From contig JBILHS010000192.1 of NCBI GenBank assembly GCA_044350425.1, positions 1-5,525 of the forward strand: a stretch of DNA of 5,525 nt, given 5' to 3'. The translations under genes were made by a program, and so were the position numbers. Shown one piece after another: positions 1-5,525 of this stretch. The notes beneath the pieces were generated by a model, which saw nothing but the letters and a program-made list of their open reading frames with translations, did not search any database and had not been told where the DNA came from. Each line of letters opens with the position of its first letter. Position 1 is the first letter of the stretch. Origin of the DNA: M3007 sp044350425. GTDB lineage: Bacteria; Bacteroidota; Bacteroidia; Chitinophagales; Saprospiraceae.

Positions 1-278
1 GTAGTTCTGCAGTGGATGAATTGGACGGCTTTGTCAAAATCGCCCTCTTCCCCAATCCAACCAGTGGTATCACCAGCCTTCAGGCGACCTTCACCCATGC
101 CGTGGAGCCACAGATCGAAATTCTGAACCAATTGGGACAGCGGGTGTGGTATATTTCGGCTGGATCAACGGATCTGCTTTTGGAATCGGTGGATCTGGGA
201 AGTTTCCCGGATGGACTTTATCTGGTTCGGCTTTCTGCGGAGGGTAGAACGATTACGCGGAAACTGGTGAAAGGATAA
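1..278 (+). CDS. 3' end of a T9SS-sorted protein (type A C-terminal sorting domain), partial
   Basis: Only the last 90 or so codons lie in the window. The frame is open to the left edge (codons from base 3 read SSAVDELDG), so the GTG at 12 is probably internal and the true start lies upstream. What remains is a complete T9SS type A sorting domain: FPNPTSG near the start, a middle strand ILNQLGQRVW, then FPDGLYLVRL and a basic ending ITRKLVKG before TAA at 276-278. In this family the domain directs a Sec-exported protein through the outer membrane, after which it is removed or anchored. The functional part of the protein is outside the window, so its activity cannot be named. The gene converges on the minus-strand gene that ends at 410. 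Confidence 0.85.
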   Translation, partial: SSAVDELDGFVKIALFPNPTSGITSLQATFTHAVEPQIEILNQLGQRVWYISAGSTDLLLESVDLGSFPDGLYLVRLSAEGRTITRKLVKG

Positions 279-283
279 TTAGA

Positions 284-383
284 GACTACTGGACATTGGA
301 CGTTGGACTTTAGACCTGATTTAGCAAATGCATGATTTTCAGGATTTTAGAGTACAAGTCTAAAATCAAAATGTCTAGTAGTC
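284..383. repeat. Convergent intergenic spacer with dyads and GGACNTT heptads
   Basis: The spacer between two convergent genes is unusually ordered. GACTACTGGACATT (284-297) is matched by AATGTCTAGTAGTC (370-383), an inverted repeat of 14 bp with one G/T-type mismatch that would still wobble-pair in RNA. Three heptads of the form GGACNTT run in tandem at 291-311 and are followed by AGAC. GTCTAAA/GTCTAG motifs recur at 358-386 in the opposite sense. No coding potential is visible. Likely roles are a bidirectional transcription end or a copy of a dispersed intergenic repeat; both are inferences. Confidence 0.5.
343..367. terminator. Possible bidirectional terminator hairpin
   Basis: GATTTTAGA (343-351) and TCTAAAATC (359-367) form a perfect 9-bp stem with a 7-base loop. 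It lies between the stop of the plus-strand gene (278) and the stop of the minus-strand gene (410), where both transcripts should end. The stem is AT-rich and lacks a clean U-tract on either side (AAAATG follows on the plus strand, CTGAAAATC on the minus). It is a weak candidate for a classical intrinsic terminator, but it sits directly inside the larger 284-383 dyad. Confidence 0.4.
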
Positions 384-409
384 TAGTTTCAGACTCTAAA
401 TTGAATAAA

Positions 410-1924
410 TCAGTGCTGAACGATGCATTTTTCGGTAAAAAGCAGCTTGCCCCCGCACGCTACCCGGAAGAAATACAGGCCACTTGCAAGCATGGAAACG
501 TCGACTGTCTTGGTTTGCGATCCCGATTCAATATCATAAACCGCCACCAGGCTTCCTAAACTATTGAAAACAGACAGTTTGCCTGCCTCCAGACTGCCCC
601 TCGCCTCTACCTGAACCGTCTGACTCGCAGGGTTAGGATAAAGACGAAGCGCAGCGGTTTGTGCTACCACTTCCTCCTCCGTACCCACCGAGCAAGGCTC
701 CATCATACACCCATTGGCATCTACCTTGAACATCCAGCCGAAAGACCGCGCCGGACTGGGCTTATACCGGTTGGTGAAGCCGATCAGGATACTACTCCCG
801 GAAGGCAGCACCACATGCCCACTGGCGGTTTCTTCAGATAAAACACCGGGGATGTTCCAGTGGATGGTATCGCATGTTTGCCATAATATCTCTCCGTCCG
901 AAGTGATCTTGGTGAGGCAACCTGCCCAGCCGCTTGAACCCAGCCAAGAAAAGTCAGGGCCGACGAGTGCGGTGGATTCGCTAATAATCCAGTTGCCGTC
1001 AGGACTGGGAATTAGGTCATTAGCCAAGTTCGCAGCCCATTTAGTAGGACTTAGTCTTTGGGTAAAAATGAGATTAAAATTACTGTCGCGCCGCACAAGT
1101 TGCGACCAGCTCAAGACACTATCCTGAGAAAAAAACTCAAATTTTTTGTTGAGGTAAAGCCAGTCTCCATTGTCCATTTTCACGATATCTGAGACTAGGC
1201 CTTCATTGGTATCAGACACTCTGAAATCCCACTTAAGGTTGCCGGTGCTGTCCAATGCAAAAATTCGGCTTTTGCCATAATTTTGATTGTTTTGGTTACC
1301 CAATACAGATCCGATCAAAATCGTGTTTTCATTCAATACCTTCATGCATCGAGAATTTTGATCCCTGCCAGGCTCAGGATATCGTTTAGTCCACAACACA
1401 TTCCCTTCTGCATCCGTGCGCGTCAGAAAAGGTTGAAACTTGTTTTGTTGGTCTACCACGGTTCCTCCGATGATATACCCATCCTTATAAGATTCAAAAT
1501 CGAAGGTTACGACACTGTAAGCATTGTCATAAGGTATTTTTTTAAAGGAGATCACAGCTCCTTTTGCATCATATTTGATCAAAAATTGCGCGGTTTCCGA
1601 GAAAAAACCACCAACAAACACAACGCTTCCATCGGGCATCACTTTCAGATCATAGTTAACTCCAAACCCAATATCATTACCTTCAGGATCAAAGTATGGA
1701 TGAAGACTAAGGATATTCCCGTTCGTATCTGCTTTCAAAAGAGCTACGCCCTGGCTAGTACCGGTATTGCGTAAACTTCCGATAAGATATAGTGTGTCGT
1801 TGTGAACTGCACCGTTTATCAAAGTACATCCTGCATCAGAAAATTCTTTATATTGATTGAAACCGGGTTGGGCATAGGCAATGACGGATAGGCTTAAAAT
1901 CAGATAAAGAAATAAAAATCTCAT
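410..1924 (-). CDS. Secreted beta-propeller-like protein with T9SS type A sorting domain
   Basis: This is an intact 504-residue gene with ATG at 1922-1924 and TGA at 410-412. Residues 1-18 form a typical signal peptide (MRFLFLYLILSLSVIAYA), probably cut before Q19. The body carries about seven recurring D-x-x-G-N-hydrophobic motifs near residues 66, 119, 171, 225, 280, 342 and 402, for example DAEGNVLW and DSTGNLKW. They are spaced about 52-62 residues apart and alternate with short strands such as PDGSVVFVGG. This suggests a seven-bladed propeller-type fold, as in many surface proteins of Bacteroidota. Residues 428-504 are a T9SS type A sorting domain (LYPNPASQ, VFNSLGSLV, LASGLYFFRV, EKCIVQH). 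No catalytic residues are recognisable, so the function is unknown; adhesion or ligand binding is only a guess. The start is preceded by AT-rich sequence with no Shine-Dalgarno site, usual for this phylum. It lies 75 bp downstream of the broken protease gene, separated by a strong hairpin. Confidence 0.9.
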   Translation of the reverse strand: MRFLFLYLILSLSVIAYAQPGFNQYKEFSDAGCTLINGAVHNDTLYLIGSLRNTGTSQGVALLKADTNGNILSLHPYFDPEGNDIGFGVNYDLKVMPDGSVVFVGGFFSETAQFLIKYDAKGAVISFKKIPYDNAYSVVTFDFESYKDGYIIGGTVVDQQNKFQPFLTRTDAEGNVLWTKRYPEPGRDQNSRCMKVLNENTILIGSVLGNQNNQNYGKSRIFALDSTGNLKWDFRVSDTNEGLVSDIVKMDNGDWLYLNKKFEFFSQDSVLSWSQLVRRDSNFNLIFTQRLSPTKWAANLANDLIPSPDGNWIISESTALVGPDFSWLGSSGWAGCLTKITSDGEILWQTCDTIHWNIPGVLSEETASGHVVLPSGSSILIGFTNRYKPSPARSFGWMFKVDANGCMMEPCSVGTEEEVVAQTAALRLYPNPASQTVQVEARGSLEAGKLSVFNSLGSLVAVYDIESGSQTKTVDVSMLASGLYFFRVACGGKLLFTEKCIVQH

Positions 1925-1940
1925 ATCAAATAAATTAAAG

Positions 1941-1986
1941 ACCCGGAAAGTATGTACTTTTTAACTCGAGCACATACTTTCCGGGT
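1941..1986 (-). terminator. Perfect 15-bp inverted repeat, likely terminator or leader hairpin
   Basis: ACCCGGAAAGTATGT (1941-1955) is the exact reverse complement of ACATACTTTCCGGGT (1972-1986), leaving a 16-base loop. On the minus strand the hairpin begins 13 bases after the protease gene's stop codon. It is followed by CTTTAATTTATTTG, a broken U-rich run, which fits a Rho-independent terminator for the protease transcript. It also ends only 16 bases before the ATG of the propeller gene. That gene must therefore be transcribed through the hairpin, or start within or just after it, so a regulatory leader role is possible. Confidence 0.65.
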
Positions 1987-1999
1987 AAAATGATCAGAA

Positions 2000-3937
2000 T
2001 CAAGGTTGAATCACCAGTTTTTCGGAAAAGATGTTTTGACCACCCCGATCCAGGCGAACGAAATAAATGCCGGAAGGCAAATCAGATATATTAATTGTTT
2101 TGCTTTCCTCTTCAGAAGCAACACCCAAGATCATAACCAGCTTGCCGAGGGCATTAAAAATCTGCAAGGTCCCGGCATCAGGGTTACCAGGCAAGTTTAC
2201 TTGCAATTGCTGATGAGCGGGGTTCGGGAAAAGATGTACTGACTTAAAAGTATTGCCTGCATTCGGACTAGAATTGCGTTGCCCGCCTGGCTCAGTCAAT
2301 TCATAAGGTGGTTGAAACCAATACCCATAATAAAGCAGAATACCCCTCGCCCAGTTACCACTGTGACTGAATTCTTTTTGAGCAAAAGACTGCAAAGCTG
2401 TTTTAGTTGCTTCATTCAGGGCAAAAATATCTTTCCCAGATAATAAAGCGACGAGTTGGCGCATAACAGTTACTTCCTGAGTTTGTGCGGCATTCAAGGT
2501 AAACTTGCTGGAAATGAGCTGCAATATCGAATCTGCGGCAGTAGGGCGGTTCAGGTCAAATAAATTCCGGGCAATATAAAACTCTGCCTCCATACGGTCG
2601 AAGTAGGAAAGCCACTTTCGGATGGTATCCTGCTGGTTTAAAGTGCCCATTTCATCTGAAATGATCGAACCAACCAAATAGTCCATCCGATCACGAATGG
2701 TATTGGCTTGGTTATCATATTGCTGTGCAAGCGCGGTATTGCCCGTTTGCTGTGCTTGGTTAGCTGCATTTTGAGCCGCTAACCAGGCTGTCTTTCGAAC
2801 AGGGTATTCGTTTTTCATCCCGGCAATCTCCGTCGGTGTCTTACAAGGGCCTGCATTCAAAAAATCGCTAAAATCGCCGTTGTTACCGTTAGTATAGGAA
2901 AAAGTGTTGGCCGCAGCGTTAAATCCGCCAGTTGCAAAGTTTGCCTCCCCTTGATCCTGTCTTACGGTAGCACCCAGCTCCACCGAAAAATCAAATATTT
3001 GCGGAGCAAAATTGTCATTACACAGGTAATGAAGACCGGTTTTGCCCCCATTATTTTTGTTGGCCAGATTAGCGTAATCAATTTGATGATACTTATTCCG
3101 CGAAAAAACATTGTTGAAATTGCCAACGTTTTGCGCAAAGGAGCCAATCGTATTATCGGGTGCTTTGTTGGTAAAAGTTCCTCTCTGAAAAACGTTGTTT
3201 GTTAAGCTCAATACTGGAAATTCATCTTTAAACCATGCACCAAACTGATCTGGCAAAGCCAAAGCAGTAGTATTGAAGGGTAGGCCACCCAGGTTGAATA
3301 TGTTTTCATATACCCTAAAAAAACTCGCGTTGGTTCCGTAAATGCCAATATTGCAGTCTTTAAATGTACTTTTAGAAACAATAACCCCTTTGAACTTATT
3401 TCCGATGGCATAGATTCCGTAATCTAAATTTGCAAAAGAAGACCGAGGTTCCCCAATTCCAGCAGACACATGAAATGAGGAACCTCTGCTGAATATACCA
3501 TACTTGGTTGGATTGCTCAGAATCGTGAAATTCGCATTGTAAAAATCACAACGGGTTATTAGTAGATTTTTGATACTAAAGAGCGATAAATGCGAACGAC
3601 TGGGGTTTGGATCCTTAAACTTATCTTTTGAGGTTGTTTCAAAAATACTGTGTTCAAATTTTGACATAGTATGTGAAAATCCATAAGTTCTGATGACTGA
3701 GCCAATACTATTATTATGGAATGTTGTATTATTTGCATTCACAATTCCTCCATTAGTGCTTTCTACGCCTAGCTCAGCATTTTCCACACGGGCATTCCCT
3801 TCACTCTGAAATAATCCATGCGTAGCTAAGGATTGCCCAACACCTGCATTGCCCTGCACTCTCACCCCCAGGGCAGACGCATGAATATTTGAGTTAAAAA
3901 GCCGCAGAGCGGCGCAACGTCTGTAGAAAAATGGCAA
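2000..3937 (-). CDS. 3' half of split metalloprotease gene: beta-helix, helical region, T9SS sorting domain
   Basis: As an open frame this reads 645 residues, but its start is a TTG at 3935-3937 inside the inserted element, and residues 1-23 are element sequence. Native sequence begins at G24 (GVRVQGNAGVGQ). Residues 24 to about 300 show short repeated strand-turn units with recurring N, G and small hydrophobic residues (for example VNANNTTFHNN and IVSKSTFKDCNIGIYG), typical of a right-handed parallel beta-helix. Residues 370-530 are mostly helical (Ala/Gln-rich, including WLAAQNAANQAQQ). Residues 568-645 are a T9SS type A sorting domain (LFPNPAHQQ, IFNALGKLV, LPSGIYFVRL, SEKLVIQP). There is no signal peptide, and the first internal ATG is at residue 91. 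An independently expressed product would therefore not enter the Sec/T9SS route. The frame is open back to a TAA at 4055-4057 within the element. I read this as the C-terminal part of the gene starting at 5265, not as a separate gene. Confidence 0.75.
   Translation of the reverse strand: MPFFYRRCAALRLFNSNIHASALGVRVQGNAGVGQSLATHGLFQSEGNARVENAELGVESTNGGIVNANNTTFHNNSIGSVIRTYGFSHTMSKFEHSIFETTSKDKFKDPNPSRSHLSLFSIKNLLITRCDFYNANFTILSNPTKYGIFSRGSSFHVSAGIGEPRSSFANLDYGIYAIGNKFKGVIVSKSTFKDCNIGIYGTNASFFRVYENIFNLGGLPFNTTALALPDQFGAWFKDEFPVLSLTNNVFQRGTFTNKAPDNTIGSFAQNVGNFNNVFSRNKYHQIDYANLANKNNGGKTGLHYLCNDNFAPQIFDFSVELGATVRQDQGEANFATGGFNAAANTFSYTNGNNGDFSDFLNAGPCKTPTEIAGMKNEYPVRKTAWLAAQNAANQAQQTGNTALAQQYDNQANTIRDRMDYLVGSIISDEMGTLNQQDTIRKWLSYFDRMEAEFYIARNLFDLNRPTAADSILQLISSKFTLNAAQTQEVTVMRQLVALLSGKDIFALNEATKTALQSFAQKEFSHSGNWARGILLYYGYWFQPPYELTEPGGQRNSSPNAGNTFKSVHLFPNPAHQQLQVNLPGNPDAGTLQIFNALGKLVMILGVASEEESKTINISDLPSGIYFVRLDRGGQNIFSEKLVIQP
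3858..3868. repeat. Target-site duplication, left copy (11 bp)
   Basis: ACTCTCACCCC abuts the left terminal inverted repeat and is identical to the copy at 4085-4095. In the gene it encodes the GVRV of the downstream half. The 11-bp length is fixed by the symmetry of the terminal repeats: shifting the boundary by one base on either side breaks it. Confidence 0.85.
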
Positions 3938-4084
3938 AAATTGAATTGGAGGTGCAGCGCACCGGAACCCTGGACGATTGCTTCGGTGCGCTGCACCTCC
4001 GATAATTCTGCTTTTATCATGTACTACAGACGTTTCGCTGCTCTGCAGCTTTAATTACACATTATATTTCATGCGTTTGCCCTG
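3869..4084. mobile_element. 216-bp MITE-like palindromic element inserted in the metalloprotease gene
   Basis: The ends are 17-bp terminal inverted repeats, CAGGGCAGACGCATGAA (3869-3885) and the complement of CAGGGCAAACGCATGAA (4068-4084), 16/17 identical. A second paired block lies at 3901-3926 and 4024-4049 (23/26 matches, containing ACGTCTGTAG). At the centre is a perfect 17-bp palindrome, 3948-3964 with 3984-4000. The whole element is thus one imperfect hairpin with a 19-base apical loop. It encodes no transposase or other convincing protein, so movement would need a transposase acting in trans. CAGGG ends recall the ISAs1 family, which from memory has 8-10 bp duplications, so the family is only a suggestion. 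Flanking 11-bp duplications support transposition rather than recombination. Bacteroidota genomes often carry many copies of short palindromic repeats, but copy number cannot be judged here. Confidence 0.85.
3948..4000. repeat. Central perfect palindrome of the inserted element
   Basis: GGAGGTGCAGCGCACCG (3948-3964) and CGGTGCGCTGCACCTCC (3984-4000) are exact reverse complements around a 19-base loop. The GC-rich stem contrasts with AT-rich spacers on both sides (3927-3947, 4001-4023), and those spacers also pair partly with each other. It would form a very stable hairpin in RNA or a cruciform in DNA. It may be a repeat unit nested inside the older outer arms, or simply the element's core. 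Confidence 0.85.
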
Positions 4085-5265
4085 ACTCTCACCCCTTGCC
4101 ATTTGTCACACCAGGAAGTAAGTGTTCCTCCAGATAAATACAGTCGACCAGCCGGTTGTATGACTAGTTCTGACAAGGAAGCAAATTGAATTCTACCGCT
4201 ATTTATACGTAATTGGGTATTGGGTGAAATAGTTAAATTTCCGCTGATGTAAGCGTTTCCTGAAGGAGGAAAATCAGGCAAAGGCCATGTTTCATTCGTG
4301 TTAATGGTAACATTCCCACCGATAAATTTGAACCTAAAGGGCTGTAGCAGAGGGTGATTCTGTAATGTTGCCTTCATTCTATTATTTTGCTCCGCAACAA
4401 ATATCGGGCTACAAGCATAAAAATTTGTGTAGGCCATTATATTGTCTAAGTCCGGGTCGGTATTTGGATTAGGCACGTACGTGTCATTTGGATAAAAAGG
4501 ATTGCAATTGAAAGTGTGCGAAACCCTCTCACAGTTTTGATTTACACAGAATCGCAATTTTTCTGATGGCTGCGTTTCACAAAGTAAATCGCCACAAGTC
4601 GTACAATTTACGCCTGTCAAATCAGCGCAAGGAAATGTTTCATGCGGATGCAGAAGGCCCAGACAATGACCCAATTCATGTGATAATACATGCGGTACCT
4701 GGACAAAACGATCACCAACCGGGAAAAACGGAAATTCACATAAAGTTGTTTGACCCCAGATTACTACTTCTTGAGCGGCCACACTCGGTAGCGTTGGATT
4801 ACCTGGATTAAAGGCCGTCCCACCGCCATAATAAGCAATAAATAGCGATTCATCAACATGGACAAAATCCTTAGGAAGAATATAAACATCGATACCATCA
4901 TCGTGTCCATATCTTTCAGTTAGTTCCGCGGTCCAAAGTGCAGGACTTTGGGTAAAATCAGGATCATAATGCCTCTCCAAACAGTAAAAAAAATCAATTT
5001 GCGCAGCAAGAAAATCCGAATTTGCGTCCTGAACCAAACTTGCAACTTCGGCATCAGAAAGCGTTGGGTCGCTTTGAAAACGCTCGCAAACGTGTATGTA
5101 CAGCTTTACATACTCTGTGCCATTGTTTACAATTGTGTTCGATGGACTGGGGGTGTATTGGATGTTTGAGCCTTCAACAAGGCACTGCGCCATCACCTTG
5201 TAAGGGGAGGCTGCGGTAATTAATACAAAGGCAAAAATTAAATGGCGTAACTGGATGTTTTTCAT
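4069..5265 (-). CDS. 5' half of split gene: secreted M43/pappalysin-like zinc metalloprotease
   Basis: The frame is 398 residues, ATG at 5263-5265 to TGA at 4069-4071; the stop and the last residues (RANA) come from the inserted element. Residues 1-26 are a signal peptide ending KVMA, with cleavage likely before Q27. The zinc site is the metzincin motif HELGHCLGLLH at 196-206: H196, H200 and H206 bind zinc and E197 is the general base. The Met-turn is NIMAYT at 275-280. Between them CGDLLCETQPSE (224-235) resembles the GDxxxDTP segment of M43 cytophagalysin/pappalysin proteases, and several cysteines (213, 221, 224, 229, 240, 245, 254) suggest disulfides. Residues 318-390 begin the beta-helix region (NVTINTNETW, AYISGNLTISPNTQLRI) that continues in the 3' half. 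The catalytic domain appears complete, so a truncated enzyme might fold. Without the T9SS tail it should stay in the periplasm. The substrate is unknown. Confidence 0.88.
   Translation of the reverse strand: MKNIQLRHLIFAFVLITAASPYKVMAQCLVEGSNIQYTPSPSNTIVNNGTEYVKLYIHVCERFQSDPTLSDAEVASLVQDANSDFLAAQIDFFYCLERHYDPDFTQSPALWTAELTERYGHDDGIDVYILPKDFVHVDESLFIAYYGGGTAFNPGNPTLPSVAAQEVVIWGQTTLCEFPFFPVGDRFVQVPHVLSHELGHCLGLLHPHETFPCADLTGVNCTTCGDLLCETQPSEKLRFCVNQNCERVSHTFNCNPFYPNDTYVPNPNTDPDLDNIMAYTNFYACSPIFVAEQNNRMKATLQNHPLLQPFRFKFIGGNVTINTNETWPLPDFPPSGNAYISGNLTISPNTQLRINSGRIQFASLSELVIQPAGRLYLSGGTLTSWCDKWQGVRVRANA
4085..4095. repeat. Target-site duplication, right copy (11 bp)
   Basis: ACTCTCACCCC follows directly after the right terminal inverted repeat and is identical to 3858-3868. 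In the upstream gene half it encodes GVRV just before the frame runs into the element. Confidence 0.85.
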
Positions 5266-5375
5266 ATATAATTTTGAATTGGTGTCAATAATTACTACAA
5301 AGGTTTAGGAATGCCCCGAGAAAAGCCTCTTTTGTATATTAAGTCTAAGCTAACTCTTGCCTCATTCGTTTTTAC
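5266..5375. other. Upstream region of the metalloprotease gene, promoter not clearly visible
   Basis: These 110 bases should hold the minus-strand promoter of the protease gene. The best match to the Bacteroidota -7 box (TAnnTTTG) is AACCTTTG, the complement of 5298-5305, with one mismatch. It would give a leader of roughly 25-30 bases, but no convincing TTG element lies at the expected -33 distance. A weak 5-bp stem, AAAAG with CTTTT, is at 5321-5333. No Shine-Dalgarno site precedes the ATG, which is preceded by AT-rich sequence. Confidence 0.3.
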
Positions 5376-5513
5376 CTAAATTGGTATCTTCCGTCGAAAT
5401 GATTCCTGCAAATTTGTCAAAAGGTAGCCAACCCTTTGCTCTTTCTGCTCGATTAGCGCAATCAATGTATCTTCGCCAACCAAGTCACGGAATGCTTGAA
5501 CCCTTGGATGTTT
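5376..5513 (-). pseudogene. Possible 3' remnant of an unrecognised minus-strand gene
   Basis: On the minus strand, 45 codons before a TAG at 5376-5378 read like real protein: helical and charged, with stretches such as FRDLVGEDTLIALIEQKEQR and GYLLTNLQESFRRKIPI. The same frame has a TAA at 5514-5516 and no ATG in between. An adjacent frame at the window edge reads KVVKN up to an A-run (minus-strand TTAAAAAC), so a one-base deletion in that run could have broken a longer gene. A 45-codon open stretch is not rare by chance and no family was recognised, so this is tentative. Confidence 0.25.
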
Positions 5514-5525
5514 TTAACCACCTTC

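Larger units (their letters stand above)
2000..5265 (-). pseudogene. Insertionally disrupted secreted zinc metalloprotease gene (M43/pappalysin-like)
   Basis: The locus is one gene interrupted by a 216-bp element at 3869-4084 and the extra copy of an 11-bp target repeat, 227 bp in all. Because 227 is not a multiple of three, the insertion also shifts the frame. Dropping 3869-4095, or equally 3858-4084, joins codon Q390 of the 5' part (4096-4098) to GGG at 3866-3868. The result reads WQ-GVRVQGNAGVGQ in a single 1012-residue frame: signal peptide, metzincin domain, beta-helix, helical region and T9SS tail. That order is usual for secreted Bacteroidota metalloproteases. Frameshifting cannot rescue it simply: the upstream frame meets TGA at 4069-4071, and the downstream frame has TAA at 4055-4057. 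Both halves otherwise look undamaged, so the insertion is probably recent. Precise excision could in principle restore the gene. Confidence 0.85.

Noticed and set aside
659..1127. Overlapping plus-strand open frames of 60 and 137 codons
   Set aside because: Both are antisense shadows of the propeller gene and show no domain features.
1283..1774. 163-codon plus-strand open frame
   Set aside because: It lies wholly antisense to the propeller gene, which has a signal peptide, repeats and a T9SS tail. The plus-strand translation shows no recognisable domain.
2000..3937. An independent 645-residue gene starting at 3937
   Set aside because: The start is a TTG inside the inserted element, the first 23 residues are element sequence, there is no signal peptide despite a T9SS tail, and the frame joins the upstream half exactly once the element is removed.
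3846..4095. A longer, roughly 20-24 bp imperfect target duplication instead of 11 bp
   Set aside because: The TTGCCCTG part of the right copy belongs to the terminal inverted repeat, because it is mirrored at 3869-3876. Only the 11-mer is outside both ends and is identical in both copies.
3869..4095. Programmed ribosomal frameshifting across the junction
   Set aside because: The upstream frame stops at 4069-4071 and the downstream frame has its own stop at 4055-4057, so a single shift near the junction does not give a full-length product.
3858..4095. CRISPR-like or tandem repeat array
   Set aside because: The repeats are inverted and occur once per side, with no series of direct repeats and spacers; no tRNA, rRNA or phage features were seen either.
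4566..5219. Plus-strand open frames opposite the protease catalytic domain
   Set aside because: They are antisense shadows; the minus strand carries the signal peptide and zinc motif.

Overview
The window looks like a chromosome segment of a Bacteroidota bacterium, probably of the Saprospiria (Haliscomenobacter/Lewinella-like) type. The evidence is three neighbouring genes whose products all end in a type A C-terminal sorting domain of the type IX secretion system (T9SS): a Y/FPNP motif, then a beta-rich tail with an S/DGLY or SGIY turn. Start codons are preceded by AT-rich sequence rather than Shine-Dalgarno sites. The genus is inferred; no marker gene is present.

Layout. Bases 1-278 (+) are the 3' end of a T9SS-sorted protein. 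Bases 279-409 are a convergent intergenic spacer with heptad repeats and nested dyads. Bases 410-1924 (-) encode an intact secreted beta-propeller-like protein with about seven blade motifs and a T9SS tail. Bases 1925-1999 hold a perfect 15-bp inverted repeat. Bases 2000-5265 (-) are one large gene for a secreted M43/pappalysin-like zinc metalloprotease, now broken in two. Bases 5266-5525 are mostly non-coding, with a possible 3' remnant of another minus-strand gene.

The main discovery is in the middle of the protease gene. A 216-bp MITE-like palindromic element (3869-4084) has 17-bp terminal inverted repeats (16/17 identical, starting CAGGGCA). It is flanked by a perfect 11-bp direct repeat, ACTCTCACCCC (3858-3868 and 4085-4095), read here as the target-site duplication. 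Removing the element plus one repeat copy joins ...DKWQ to GVRVQGNAGVGQ... in frame and rebuilds a continuous 1012-residue protein: signal peptide, metzincin catalytic domain, beta-helix region, helical region and T9SS tail. The two open reading frames at this locus are therefore halves of one insertionally inactivated gene. The upstream half keeps the signal peptide and the whole zinc site. The downstream half keeps the T9SS signal but has no signal peptide and only a TTG start inside the element.

The genes are unrelated in catalytic terms but share an export route: Sec across the inner membrane, then T9SS across the outer membrane. After the insertion, any protease half that is made should reach the periplasm but lack the tag for T9SS export.
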